Source: Galerina marginata (Eukaryota; Basidiomycota; Agaricomycetes; Agaricales; Galerinaceae). Taken from it: a stretch of 64,000 bases of DNA. The DNA lies in the NCBI GenBank assembly GCA_023014335.1, contig JAECYW010000006.1, positions 2,480,001-2,544,000 of the forward strand, written 5' to 3'. Shown piece after piece: positions 25,890 to 38,734 of the stretch. The stretch's first letter is position 1. Every line of letters starts with the position of its first letter. The notes under the pieces were generated by a model. It was not told the origin of the DNA. It made no database searches and saw only the letters and a program-made list of their open reading frames with translations. The position numbers were made by a program, and so were the translations under genes.

Positions 25890-25891
25890 AA

Positions 25892-28800
25892 TGAAGTTGA
25901 AGAACATCCACTGGCAAAAAAAAATGATGCAGTCAAGCATTTATTTGTATATGTACATGATACATCGCCAGAAGCAGCTCAAACAATGTTAGAATTTGAA
26001 AATTCACTTAGTGTCCCTCTTGGCCCCGACAATACAATGGCCGGTCTTGGTAAGTCATATTTCAACATTAACAATGTCATAATCTGAAGAGATTTCTAGG
26101 GCTTTTTGAAATACCAGACGGTGGAATATTGTATGCACGAGAACGCGGTGTAACAGACCCAAATGAGGACATGCCAATTGCTTGGAGGCTTGATGCGTAT
26201 GTTTAAATCTTTTGATCATCGCTAATGACCTATATTAACTATAAGTATTTAAGATCCAGACCTGGCCTATTTCCTGAAGAGTTGATCGCTAGATCAACTG
26301 AAACAAGCAAGAAAGTGCTTGGTCCTAAAGAAGAAATGACCAGTGATCGTCCAACAACCGACAATAATGGAAATCTTGTTGGTGGAACAGCATTTGAAAG
26401 AATGGGTCAACAGGGCGTCAAAGATACTAGATGTTACTCTATGTCAATGACCCTTCAGCATCCTCGTGGTCTGGTTGGGCCAGCAGCTGATGGAAAAGTA
26501 TATGCTGAAGAACGAAAAGCAAATGCTGAAATTCGGCATGATGTCGTCAAGGTTTGAATATTTAAAGTTATGATACTGAAGTGAATGCTAACTCTTATAC
26601 TAGAACAACATTGAACTAGCCATGGGAACATTGAATTTCTTCCTTCCTGATAGTCACATCGCAATCTTAGAGGAGAATGCAACTTTCAATAATGTTCCGA
26701 GAATAGGCTGTCCTCATAATATTGCATTCTGCGCTTGCCAGATGAATTTGGCTCAAGCAATTGCATATGCTGAGTGTTCAAGTAAGTTTAAATATTGATT
26801 AATCATTGGCATCAAAAATTGATGAATTATTCTAGAAAAAGGTCTCCAGGGCATGGGAACATTTGGAACAACAAAAGGCCACAAGGACAAACAAGACTCA
26901 GTTGCTTGGTACACCGAAATGATTTCTCATTCCCAGCTTCCTAAGGGTTATGAACCTGGAAGATTTCATCTTCTTCGGTTGGGAATCTATATATCTCTTA
27001 CACCCTTCACCGTATCAGGGTTTTGTGGCATTGATAAACATGGTGGTACACCGCCAATTGCTCCACCGGGTGTTATACCTAGTCCTGATGCTTACCGAAT
27101 GATGGTGGTGTGCTATCCACCTCGGTTTGGTCTACATGGTGCAGGTGTTAAAAGTCTTCCTTTGGCATCGATGCCAAAAGGTCAACTTCTTACACTGGGA
27201 CCGGAGTTTACAACCTACAGGTAAGATTAGCAATAGAATTTATAAAACAAAGTATTAACATTATATATAGAACACCGGTTCAGCAGGAATATACCAATGA
27301 AGCCAATTGGGCGCTTGATGGATCTGTTCTGATGACTCCAAAAAGCCATGTAGAATTCATGGGACGAGAGCTAATCAATCTCAATCGATATATTTTAAAC
27401 CAGCTTCCATCAAATGTAAAGCTTGATGGTCAAGCGTTTATGAAAGCTCTTAGCTATGTTGATGAATCAGGACAACGAAAGACAGTGGCTGAAGGTCTTG
27501 ATCAATCTCATCTTGACTATCTTGATCAATGTGACGTGTTAAATGAGGAGGAGACTGAACAAGAAGAACCAGTGCATGTCGTTTACCGACGTAAACAGAT
27601 CTATCGAATGCTTGAGCATATACGTAAACGCTCAAAGTTTATACCTTCTGAATATAATGTGAATTTCGATAACGAAATCCAGCATGTTCAAAATGGTGCA
27701 TTTGGTATTCGATCCAGCTACCAGCGATCAAAAGGAAGTAAGTATATCACCAAAATGACATCTCAATATATTCTGACTATATTATAAAGCAAAACGCCCA
27801 GCTGCTGATAATACAGTAGCCGGCGATACCAATGTTCGTTCATCAAAACGTAGGTTATATAGACTTATATCTGATGTAACAATTGACATAATTATTAATA
27901 GGCCTTAAAATTGGTCTTAGTGTGGTTAGCACAACGAAAAACATTGGTCGTCAATTTACTGCTCCTGAGACTCTTATCAACTCGAGTCAAGAACAAGATA
28001 GATCCTCAAGAAACCCAACTGTAACTACTTAGTATTCAATGTCACAAGATATACCAATAACTCTCAATCAGGAGATTGAATCTTCCAGTGAAACTCATAC
28101 AGCAGATGACATTAATCCAGCAGCCAGAAAACAGGGTAAGTATATCAACTTTGACCAAAGAATTAAGAAAAATAACAGTAATCATAATTTATAGGTCCAG
28201 TTACAAGAAAGCAGTTAAAAGATAAGGCTCAAAAAGCAGCATATGCAGGCAGAAAGCAAGTTTTTGTTGAAATTCGTACAAAAAAAAAGTTCAAAACTGG
28301 TCAAACTGGTAGGCGTTAATAGAGTATCATGTAATGTTTATTTTCAAATTATATATAATCCTTCAGTCAGCAACTCAAATATCGATAATGGAAGTGGCAA
28401 TGACACTGATGAAGACAGAAGTGGCAATATTGATAATGAAGATGGAAGTGGCATAAACAACAAAGGCTATGAAACCGATGAAACTGATGATGAAGATAGC
28501 ATCTATAAAGACAACGATGCCAATCATAGTGAATCAAATAGCAACAGTGATGATGAGTACATTGAAACAACAGCACGGAAAGAAAAATTGGGAGGAAAAA
28601 TTGGACTGAAAGCACAACTAAAACCTCCAGCTAAACTTTCAACAACAACATTATCCCGGATGTGTCTTACTTCTATTTTAAATCCAACTGTGGACAATGA
28701 TGTTGATGATGATGCCGATAGTAATGCCTCAGATGATAACAGTACACTCACATCAAAGAAACAAGGTAAATTTCACTTCACATATTATTAAAATAAAAAC

Positions 28801-30765
28801 TTATTTTTGTTCCATTACAAAGATGAGACCATAGATTCATTTCTAAGCTCGTTAAATGGCCAGACTCTTATAAACGTCATCGTTGACTTTGAGCATGGCA
28901 TTAATAGTCGCAAAAACCGGAATATAAAAGCCATTGATTCTGGTTCAGCATCAAAAATCTGTATGCATGCTCTTAACCAAATTGCTAAATCAGCAACCGA
29001 TGTCAATACAACAGCATCAGTTGCCAAATTTTGGACTATATCAGAAGATTTGCATGACTATATTGATCACAGTGCTGTTGAAGTCCGAACATCGCGTGCT
29101 TTGCTCATGTATTCCTATTGGAAAGTTTGTGATTGGGTCACACAGCTGGTCAATCAAGGAAAACAGCTAGAAATCAAAGACGCTTGGATCAATAGTCTAC
29201 TTACCGATATTGAAAACAAGATTTCAAGACGTAGTCAGACAACTCAAACATTTACACTAGAGTCAATTAAATATCTGCCTAACCACCCACCGCAAGTCTA
29301 CACCTTTCAGTCAACATTCACCTATCAGTTAGACAGAATTGATACATCAGTGATAAACATTGCAGCATTGGCAATTAAAACATGGCTGGGGTTTCCTGAA
29401 GGAAATACAGCACTTGCCAGTGCTTTAATTGTGGATGTTATGTTGACTTGCGGACGCTCAATGTTATATCTTGATGAAGTATGGCATGCATTCAAGGACC
29501 CTTTTAGCATTATTCCTGGTCGTATTATTCCTGGTCGTCAAAAGAGTTCAAGTTTAATCAAAGAATCAATCACACGATTGCGTGAGGCATGGCTAAATCA
29601 TCCATTTTTACAAGTCACATCACCAAATCATGAAAGTGTAAAACATATCGAATACTTGATTGACGAATGGGGTCGCACAAAGTTCAAAGAACCCACAGCA
29701 GTTGTTCAATGTATTCAGGAAATTCCACCAGTCAATCAGGTAAATTATATGCAGAACAATTAGTAGTAAATACTAACATAATATTTACAGATTCAAGCAC
29801 AAGCACTTGATAACGATGTAATCAAGGAGAGAAAAATGCAAGCATTTGTGGATTATCTAGTTGAACTGGTGCCACTTGTTTCTATAGGTATTAAAGCCTA
29901 CACAAAATCCAAGAACAAGCATTTAAAACAAGTGGCTAGCCGGCCTGACTATTTAATGCCTTTCCGTCAAAAGGCTCCTACCATGATGCGAGCCATGGAA
30001 ACAATTTATAAAGACCCAGATAACTTGCTTACTCCTGAAGGGATTATCAACACATTGAGTTTCCGGGGTGTATTTTATGGCTCTAAATTTGCAAAAGAAG
30101 GTTTACGATGGTTTAATAATCTAAAAGAGTGGACAACATTCTATGATGAACATATACTTTCTGGAGAAGCGAAAGAGAAATATTTTGTTAACAAAAGTGC
30201 TTATGGAAACCCCTCACAAAAACGAACAGTGGACCTTGTACGTCGATACTGGAATGAATATGGAAGGATAAAAATCTTTCTTAAACAACATACCAATAAT
30301 GATGGCAAGATACATATTGAAGCAAAGGAGATGTATGATTTTTTGCTTACGATGTATAACATTGGTCCACTTTCTGCTTTATTGGCTGTTGGTGATCTTG
30401 TTGAAGCCACGGCTCTTATTGAACCAACATCACAAGTATGGGGCGATTTGGTTGCCGAACTGAGCAAAGGTGCACTCGCTGGTTTGCAAAATCTTGGACT
30501 TATACCAGCACATTATGGTATCAATGCAAATAATTATTCTCGTGCATTGACTGTTGCTGAAAGAGCACATGTAACAAAAGCATTTGTCGAGTTGCATGAC
30601 TATGTTGAAGCCAACTTTCATGAAACATATCAAGAAATTGTTTCTTATTCAATTATCACACTTGAACATGGTCTTTGCAAGCGTAATCGGATTCTTTTAA
30701 AGTCAGAAAAGCATGTTCAACGACAAAGTAAACCAATCAAACGGAAAGGCAAAGAAAAAGCATAG
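25892..30765 (+). CDS. cargo gene alpha, main part: TET/JBP-like dioxygenase candidate
   Basis: A multi-exon gene entering in mid-codon from the element junction; its first three exons are at the other end of the cargo (35761-36021). Exons read in phase through about ten introns: 25892-26049, 26100-26196, 26254-26551, 26604-26781, 26836-27220, from 27271 onward, to a stop at 30763-30765. The early part shows H-x-D (26880-26888, context GHKDKQD), a second histidine 51 residues after the Asp (27039, DKHGGTPP) and an arginine 19 residues later (27096, DAYR): the residue layout of an Fe(II)/2-oxoglutarate dioxygenase such as TET/JBP DNA base oxidases. Then follow a basic/acidic low-complexity linker (to about 28760) and a long helical C-terminal part (28820-30765) I do not recognise. 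One in-frame TAG at 28030-28032 may split or break it. Dioxygenase assignment is inference from motifs only. Confidence 0.6.
28030..28032 (+). other. in-frame TAG within cargo gene alpha
   Basis: The frame reads ...NPTVTT-TAG-YSMSQDIPIT and continues open through a phase-compatible intron. Either the gene ends here and the downstream coding is a second gene, or it is a nonsense mutation, or a splice variant removes it. The only intron I could propose around it breaks the frame. Confidence 0.6.
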
Positions 30766-30912
30766 GCACAATAATACGTGTATATTCAAAGTGCATTATA
30801 ATAGTAAACATGTCAATTTAAAAGTGATTTTTTGGAAGGACATTGTCATACGTAACAATGAATAGAAAAAAAAGGACAGTTGAATGTCAAGTGCTAACTC
30901 GATATAATCAAG
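30766..30912. other. convergent intergenic gap in cargo
   Basis: 147 bp between the stops of alpha (plus) and beta (minus). AT-rich; nothing else seen. Confidence 0.5.
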
Positions 30913-32598
30913 TTAGATTCTAGGTTCTCGGTCTTCAATCATTTTAAACAGCGGATCGTCATGCCAAAGAGAGCGAGGAAATTCGTGAGATTTACTATCT
31001 AATCAAAGGCAATTAGCATAAACTAACTTTTCACTGAGATTGAAAGGACTTACACATCAGGAACAGCCAAAACTGCCAACCAGCAAAGATTAGACCCAAT
31101 CGTTATTTCATTGGGATCTGTGGACGACTTGGCATAGTATCCAAGAGTGGTATATGCGACCAAACCCAAAGAGCCTGGAGGAATTTCACCAGCAAAAGCG
31201 GGAAAGTCCAATGGAACATTGCGTAATCCCCCAGGTAGAACAATCGGCGTTGAGCAAGCATCAAGGACAGGGACTAGAGAAATAGGTTAGCAAATGCAAT
31301 TAATAGAATATAAGAAAAAACACACTTTGCTCATCAAAAGTATAGCCTTGTTTCCAACAGACCGATCTGGAATTGCCCGATGATGAGAAATTAGCAGGGC
31401 TAGGTGTTGCAGCCGATTTAGCAAAACGGCGACGATTGGGAGTAACTGTTCAATATATTAGTAAGTCAAAAACACTTAAGAAAGTAAAAAGAAAAAAACT
31501 AACAGTTGGTAGTCGATTGCTTAGTCCCAGGACGCGACGTGAATGACCAACGATTGTCATTAACAAAGGTTTTCACATAGCCAACGCCATATAGGACACA
31601 AAGCATTGCAATAAGACGTTCATATTCAAGTGAATGAAGAACGCCAGACACAAGCTTGTACTCTTGATTGCGAATAACCTTGATTGATCTTGAGAAATCT
31701 TCGTCGATTTCAATAAAGGAGATACACAAGGCCGGAATGCCCTGATTCCTAATATGAACTAAATTGTAAAGGCTTGCAGAACCGTCAATTCTTTTTGCAA
31801 TGAGGTCGGCAGGATCAACACGTGACAGATTGACAACACTGGTTTTCTTGTCCAAGTCGAAAGATATCAAGTCAATAAGATACCTTAGGACTAATCAATT
31901 GAATTCAACGGTATCAAAAGCTTAAACATACTTCAACTTTGTTTTCAACTTTGGATAGAAACCAATGATTTCTGAAAGGCGAATCATAGGACTTTCTGTT
32001 TCGCCATTTGCAAGAAAGCGTTTGTTCTTCAGGCCACTGCAAACAGTGTTGTTAGAATGACCAATAAATCTTATGCCACAACATACCCGGGTAGCTTTGG
32101 AAGTCCTTTATAAGTTGAAGCCAAAAGAGGATCAACTAGAGACTTATGAAAGACCCCACACCTCCTCAGGCTCAACGATCTAATAATCAAATGAATTTCA
32201 ATGTTTAAGATATCTGAGGAATACGTACTTCGCTTTAGGATCCGCATGCGTATCCTCATAATAAACAGATGCCTTAGAATCAGACTTATCATTGTCTGAT
32301 TCTGATGATACGACTTTCTTCACAGCAGATTTTGCCTTCATTTTGCCTTTTGAAGAAGTGGTTGGCTGCTTTGGCTGCTTAGCTTTTTTGCTAATACGAT
32401 AAATGTCAGACATTGCGTATTATTTTAAAATCAGATGACTTACATGGCATCATCAAGAACCTTCTGTCGAGAAGCATTTCTGGATTATTGAGTTGTAATG
32501 AGCAATTGACCAACAATTAAAGAAAACTGAAAGTACCGAATACGCTGTACTTTTTTATCATCCTCTTCCTCCTCTTCCTCCTCTTCCTCCTCTTCTTC

Positions 32599-32631
<33 letters not shown>

Positions 32632-33382
32632 ATCCTCATCCTCATCCTCCTCCTCATTCTCATCACTTTCCAACGTCCTAAAAACAAATCATCAGAAATA
32701 GATCAAGTCAGTCAGACATTTGACTTACAATTCATCATCGCTAACATTTTGCTGGACTCTTTTTGATTTCCTAGCACTGATCTCTTTTTCTTTGCTGTTA
32801 TAAAGCTTTAACTCGAAAGGTGAGCGCAGTGGCATCTTCGAACCACGAGTTGGAGTTTGATTTGCTGATGCTTTCCCTATTTTGACCTTCTTAGGGCTGA
32901 TATCATCAGGACTAGATTGTTATTTCAGCACAAAACAACTATTATATGTGAAGAGTGTAAACACCTATGTTCATACTTATCGCCAGTACGCTTGGAGTCA
33001 GCTGACGAAGCAGTTGTTCTCTTCTTTCCACTGAAAAACAGGCCATTAGCAAGGGGCTTTACTTGGAACAAAATATCATACCGGGTTGAAGGAGTAACAG
33101 GAGGAGGTATAACCTTAACTTTTCGACGTTGAGGTGTCACTCTAAAGAAGCAGTCATTAAAGTGGAAACAATAAAAAAGGAAACACATACGGCTCCTCAT
33201 CGGGCTCATCACCATCATCGGCAAAGTCAGAGTCCTGACTAAAGATTATTTATTAATATCAAGCAAACCAATAGAAAGAATTCAATTCACCTCTCAACAT
33301 AGTCTTCTTCACCGTCGTCACAACTATCAGAAACAATCGATGGAGTTTTGGGAGCTTTCTTCTTTCTCGGAGCACGAGGCAT
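30913..33382 (-). CDS. cargo gene beta: acidic/basic-tailed protein of unknown function
   Basis: Start ATG at 33382 (MPRAPRKKKAPKT), downstream of a minus-strand TATA box at 33437-33444. The N-terminal half is split into many short exons coding lysine/serine-rich and aspartate/glutamate-rich stretches; one exon holds an uninterrupted glutamate run from a GAG/GAA repeat at about 32555-32655. The C-terminal half has a more ordered segment (31499-31870: FDLDKKTSVVNLSRV, RNQGIPALCISFIEID) and ends at DDPLFKMIEDREPRI, stop TAA 30913-30915. The charged tails suggest a nuclear, chromatin-associated protein, but this is inference; I do not recognise the family. Exon borders are approximate. Confidence 0.55.
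32555..32655 (-). repeat. GAG/GAA glutamate-coding microsatellite
   Basis: (TCC/TTC)n on the plus strand, a poly-glutamate run in gene beta. Likely length-variable. Confidence 0.9.
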
Positions 33383-34057
33383 CGTACTCAAGAGTAGGGG
33401 TAAACTTTTGGTGTTGTATTGGAGCTGTAGAGGCTGTATTTATATCAGCTCTAACAAACAATAGACCAAAAAAGGCTGTCATATTACCCATGAAACAGGC
33501 ACTTTAGTGGAAGTTCGATCAGAAAATTCTGCTTGCCGATATTGCAATTTTTTTTTGACTGCGGCGGCGGCCATGTATCTGAACCAGGGTCATGACAAGC
33601 GATTGAATGGAAATCAAGGGACCAATCTTGAGTTGTGATTTAAAAAATACCGTTGATCATGCAGGACAAGGGATGTAAACGGTTGGGTCGATAAATATCC
33701 AGGGAAAGAAACATCTGGACACCATAATTTGTCGGCCGACACTGATAAACACAAAATATTGGACGATAGGGAATTGTATTTCAAGCAGGGTCAGGAGGAA
33801 ATCACAAGGCAAATATTGGGACTGAATTCAAAATGATTGTTTGCTGCCTAGAAGCAGAATTGAGAGGCAGGGTTATGATCCGAAGAGTAAATGGGATCTC
33901 ATTGACAACTATCATCATTCAAATGGAATAGAAAACACAAGACACGAAATAACAAGGGCACATCTACCAAAATAAAAGATGAACGTTGACTGGATTTTAT
34001 CAGGCTAAAAAGTTATATTTGGGTAATGGGTAATAACGAAAAGAAAAAAACAAATTT
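33383..34057. other. intergenic region with beta promoter
   Basis: Contains the beta TATA box (TATAAATA, minus, 33437-33444). The remaining sequence shows no convincing coding region. If the cargo was assembled from two fragments rather than a circle, a joint could lie here; I see no repeat marking one. Confidence 0.5.
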
Positions 34058-35229
34058 TTAATCAGAGAATAGCAAATTTCCAGCGTAAACTTCACAGCCA
34101 ATACTAACAAAGTAGCAACAGTATACAGTGGGACACTGGCGAAATGCAGATGGATCTAGGCATGGAGGCGCACCTAAGACCCAAAAAATGGTCGCAGGCA
34201 AAGGGCGACCACTGAAAGTAATGCGGTGCCTTTGAAACACACGCGGCCCTATAGAGTTCACCACACCAACTGGCACAACCCGCATAAATACGCTATAGGC
34301 ATCGTTGGTTGAGCGCAAGGTTGTTGGACAAGTAGGGGTACGGTCACAAACATGACTGTTGCCTTCGAGAATAGCAACATCAACAAATTCAAATCCTCGT
34401 GATTCGTATTTGCCACGTATTCTTTGGAGTTGATAAGTAGATTGAGCGATGTTGAAACCTTGACGTCGCTGGTTTTTAGTAAAAGCAGCTGCTGGATTGG
34501 TTAAGCCATAGTGAAGGCTGGTTAATCGAGAGTAGGCAGAATAAATGCCAGTGTCGGTGATCGCGTTCATGGTGAGCGTAGTAGTCGAATAAAAGAGGGA
34601 TTCAATAGGTGGAGAGTGATTACGAGCAACCAGCAAGTTGACAAGCAGGTCACCATTACGATAAGTGTTGGATGTTTCAAGAGCGGCGTTTAAGGTGAAT
34701 GGTGTTCGGAGGTGGAAAGCATGATAAGATGTCCCATCGAAGAGTGCGCTTGTCATTTTGTTGTATTGGTCTGCAGGCACAACAAAATCAAGATTGTCAA
34801 TCTTGAACCTTTCTGCCCAGGGTAGAACAAGCAGAAGAGCGGCAGAACCAACAAGAATTGCATTGTGTGTCTTGAGGATCTTGTGTACGTCCTTGAAGCT
34901 GAAGCCAAATGGCTGTAAAATGCAGTTGATTTTGGTATTGGTGTATTGAAGAAGACGAAGGCGAGAACGATGAGAGGTCAACGCAAGCCGATTGCGAGAG
35001 TGAAGTGGAAGAAAATCGATAAAGTGGTCAATGATCTCTGGGGCAAAGCGATCAAAGATATCCGTTTTAGGATGAACTAAATTTAAAGATCAACACATCG
35101 TATAAAATAAACAGTCAACCAGCATACGCACACTCGGTGATTGGGATACCATAAAAGGCCCCCAGATGTTGCAAATTTAATAAAAGCATCTGGTGACGCT
35201 CCTCAAACTGATCGAACTGTATCTCAACC
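34058..35229 (-). CDS. cargo gene gamma: F-box-like/nucleotidyltransferase-fold-like protein, 5' exon not found
   Basis: Exons 35132-35229 and 34058-35076 join in phase (donor GTGCGT, acceptor AAATTTAG). The start of the large exon reads RFAPEIIDHFIDFLPLHS, an F-box-like helix pair. It is followed by ILVGSAALLLVLP and IDNLDFVV, spaced like the GS...D motif of nucleotidyltransferase-fold proteins, although the acidic pair is incomplete. It is clearly paralogous to the gene at 51879-53940 (AIITGSFALQPLLP...NNLDIVM; SPLESIFYEPTT versus SPPIESLFYSTTT). The first exon upstream of 35229 is not identified. Role unknown; F-box proteins recruit substrates to SCF ubiquitin ligases, but that function is not shown here. 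Confidence 0.6.
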
Positions 35230-35285
35230 CTGGGATTAAACACTAATAACGATAATAAGTATATATGTAACTGGTTAGACAACCT

Positions 35286-35521
35286 GGCGACTCTTACTTT
35301 GAGGTGTTAAGACACTTGGCAGAGGTGAATAGGATCGTTGGAGGGTTGAGGGATGGGGAACTGCTTATGACTATTGTAAGTATGAATCTCAGTCCAATAA
35401 TATTGTGCTCACGTAGTGGATAGTCGTTGGTTTTGCCAGAATCGAACATGGTGGGGAATTGGGAATCCATTGGACAAAGACGGTGAACGTTGCCCAGAAT
35501 ATAAGATACTTGGGGCAATGA
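35286..35521 (+). pseudogene. two coding-like exons, gene remnant
   Basis: Plus strand: GDSYFEVLRHLAEVNRIVGG...LLMTI, donor GTAAGTATG, acceptor TCACGTAG, then WIVVGFARIEHGG...IRYLGQ and a stop at 35519-35521. The splice joint is in phase, but no upstream exon or start was found and the gene gamma region lies opposite. Probably a fragment. Confidence 0.35.
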
Positions 35522-35760
35522 TAAGTGCAGGGTCTTGGATTGATGGTGTCAAAAGAAGACTGATCGCTCTTAGATGCTAGCCAAAAACAGTTGACTACAA
35601 TCTTACAATTCAACTTTGAGCACAACCCTTAACGCCAGCAGAATCCAAGCCCTGTTAGCCCTGATCAGGATGCTTGTTTGGTAAGGAACCAACTATATCA
35701 ACACCGTACTTATACTCACCTAAAGTAGCTTGTCGTTCCACAAAGTCCAAAAACCGCAAA

Positions 35761-36021
35761 ATGGACCAGTTCTATGATATTGAAGCAACGAGTACGTCTG
35801 CACTATTTTTTATTCAGCCATTCCCTTTACTGATTCACTCCCAATAAAGAAACATTGCTTGAGCGTATTGCCAATGAGCGTCTCCCACGTAGAATGCAAT
35901 TGCAAGCATTTAAAACAGTATGTTCCTCAGGCAATTTTACAAACGCAACATCTAACTGTGGGATATAGGTGGAGGGTATCAAACAATACTGCCAGATTTC
36001 ACATGACCCGATAGCCAAATG
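35761..36021 (+). CDS. cargo gene alpha, first three exons (continues at 25892)
   Basis: ATG 35761 opens MDQFYDIEAT. Exons 35761-35791, 35850-35917 and 35969-36021 are joined by GT-AG introns, the second with a CTAAC branch site; read unspliced the frame hits a stop. The last exon ends in mid-codon (AAA TG) at the element's 5' end. The leading T of the other cargo end (25892) completes TGT and the frame continues GAA GTT GAA GAA, giving IAK-C-EVEEHPLAKK with no stop. So this is the 5' end of the gene whose body lies at the opposite end of the cargo. Confidence 0.65.
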
Positions 36022-38685
36022 TTATGAGTCCTTTGATTTATCAAAGACTCATTCTTTATAATCCCAGAACTTAGTCAAAATTTTGATTCATTCATTGATT
36101 CATCCATCAACACCGCGGGAAAAAATTTCCAAAAAGATCAATAGGCATTATTTAAAAGTAAAACAGGTTTTACCACTCTTGAACCATAATTGATTGCATT
36201 CCATCAATTTATAAAGATGGTATCTAGATTTGAAATATATATATATATATTTTAAAAAATTCATGTTAAGTGTACTTTGAGCATTAATGTATTAATTTTC
36301 ATGATTTTGACATTAAAATTTTTGAAAATCTTTAAGACTTTAAAGGTCCTACATTTCACATTTTTTTTGGAACTACTTTTATGGGAATTGACATAGTAAT
36401 TATCAAAATACAGTAATTAAAAAGAAGTTAGTGTAACTGGACCAAATAACATGTGGCTGTTCATGAAATTTGACCCTGTAATAATGTTTTGAATTAAAAT
36501 TTGATTTTTATTTTTTTGGGGTGGCTGTGCAAGAGCACAGTCCAGTGCGGACTGTGCTCTTGCACAGCCAAAGAAAATATTGTTTTCAATATATATCAGT
36601 TGTTACTGGGTCAAATGACATGAAAATAATATCTCAAAAATTGTAAAAATCAGCGCTTTCTGATGGTAATAAGCACAGCCACATAGTATTTTGCACAGCT
36701 GCACCCTCACTTTGTTTCCACTGTGTCTCAACCATTACTGTGTCAATTCTCAGAAGAATAATATCAAAAAAAATTGTTTAAATTAGAGTTTTTTAAAGTC
36801 TTAAACTTCCTAAATTTTTTGATCTTGAAAGTATGAAAATTGACATTTTATTGCCCAAAGTACACTCCAATTGATTATTACTTGCTCTAGCATTGTCACA
36901 GTTATAATAAAAATATAATAATCATGCTCCATTGTGGCTGTGCATTTTACCATTGCAAAGACCCAAATTTTACAATTTTTTTGATACTACTTCCATGAGA
37001 ATTGACCCAGTAATAGTTGAGATACAATGAAAATAAATTTTTGGTGTGGCTGCGCAAAAAGCTATGTGGCTGTGCATATTACCATTGCAAAGCCCTGATT
37101 TTTACAATTTTTTTGATATTATTTTTGTCAAATTTGAGCCAGTAATCATTGAAATACACTGAAAACAATATTTCTGTGTGGCGGCCCGGAGGAACCGGAG
37201 CACAGTCGCGACTGTGCTCCGGGCCGCCACCCGGAAAAAAAAAAAAAACTGAAATATACATTTGGAACGTCATTACTATGTCAAATTTGACAAAAATTAT
37301 ATCAAAAAAATCGTAAAAATCAGGGCTTTGCAATGGTAATATGCACAGCCACATAGCTTTTTGCGCAGCCACACCAAAAATTTATTTTCATTGTATCTCA
37401 ACTATTACTGGGTCAATTCTCATGGAAGTAGTATCAAAAAAATTGTAAAATTTGGGTCTTTGCAATGGTAAAATGCACAGCCACAATGGAGCATGATTAT
37501 TATATTTTTATTATAACTGTGACAATGCTAGAGCAAGTAATAATCAATTGGAGTGTACTTTGGGCAATAAAATGTCAATTTTCATACTTTTAAAATGAAA
37601 AATTGTACAAAATTTAAGACTTTGAAAAATCCAATTTTTACAATTTTTTTGATGTCACTTCCATAAGAATTGACTCAGTAATGGTTGAGATACAGTGGAA
37701 ACAAAGTTTTTGTGTGGCTGTGCAAAATACCATGTGGCTGTGCATATTACCATTGCAAAGACCTGAATTTTACAAATTTTTTGATATTATTTTTGTGAAA
37801 TTTGACCCAGTAATCACTGAAATACACTGAAAACAATATTTAATGATCTTTTACTGTGGCGGCCCGGATGGCCCGGAGCACAGTCGCGACTGTGCTCCGG
37901 GCCGCCACCCAGAAAAAACACAAAAAACTGAAATTTACATTTGGAACGTCACTACTAGGTCAAATTTCACAAAAATAATATCAAAAAATTTGTAAAATTC
38001 AGGTCTTTGCAATGGTAATATGCACAGCCACATGGTATTTTGCACAGCCACACAAAAACTTTGTTTCCACTGTATCTCAACCATTTCTCAGTCAATTCTT
38101 ATGGAAGTAATATCAAAAAATTCTAAAATTTAGGTCTTTTAAGGCCTCAAATTTTACATATTTTCTTCAAAATATCAAACTTATGAGAACAGAAACATTA
38201 ATCCCTAAGATACACTGAAATTATTATTAGTATATCTCAGTCATTACTAGGTCAATTCTCACCAAGATAATCTCAAAATAATTGTAAGATTCAGGCCTTT
38301 GCAGCAATAATATATGCACAGCCACCTTAAAAAACAAGTTGTTAGATTCTTACTCTGACTGCAACAATGTTAAAGCATTATGAGCTAATAAATACTCATG
38401 TGATTAGAATTTGGATATAATAAATCTGTTTATTGTGGCTGTGTTAAGAGTTTATTCTTATTGTGAAGCTCTAAATTTTACAATTTTTAAGATATTATTT
38501 TTGTGAGAATTGACCCAGTAATAACTAAGATACACTGAAAATAATTGTGATTTACACAGGCTAACAAGTGCTTGTGGCTGTGCCAGATACAATCATTTTG
38601 GGTCAAAGCCATATTTAGCCACATTATATAATCATTCCATGGAATGCACTGCCACTGATAGACAGCCTGCCCTAAAGTTTCTGTC

Positions 38686-38693
38686 TATATAAA
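38686..38693 (+). promoter_or_regulatory. TATA box of right Rep/helicase gene
   Basis: TATATAAA, 42 nt before the ATG at 38735, with a CT-rich initiator between. Confidence 0.75.
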
Positions 38694-38734
38694 CACATTC
38701 AAGCTAAGATGTTTCTTTCTTCTTTACCATCATC

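Larger units (their letters stand above)
14888..25891 (-). repeat. left arm, complete Helitron copy (5' end at 25891, 3' end at 14888)
   Basis: Mirror image of 36022-47025. In minus-strand order it contains: 5' end TTATGAGTC with hairpin (25861-25889), about 2.6 kb of repeat-rich non-coding DNA, promoter with TATA box, the Rep/helicase gene, a 120-bp AT-rich tail and the 3' hairpin (14901-14918) ending CAAG. Confidence 0.92.
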
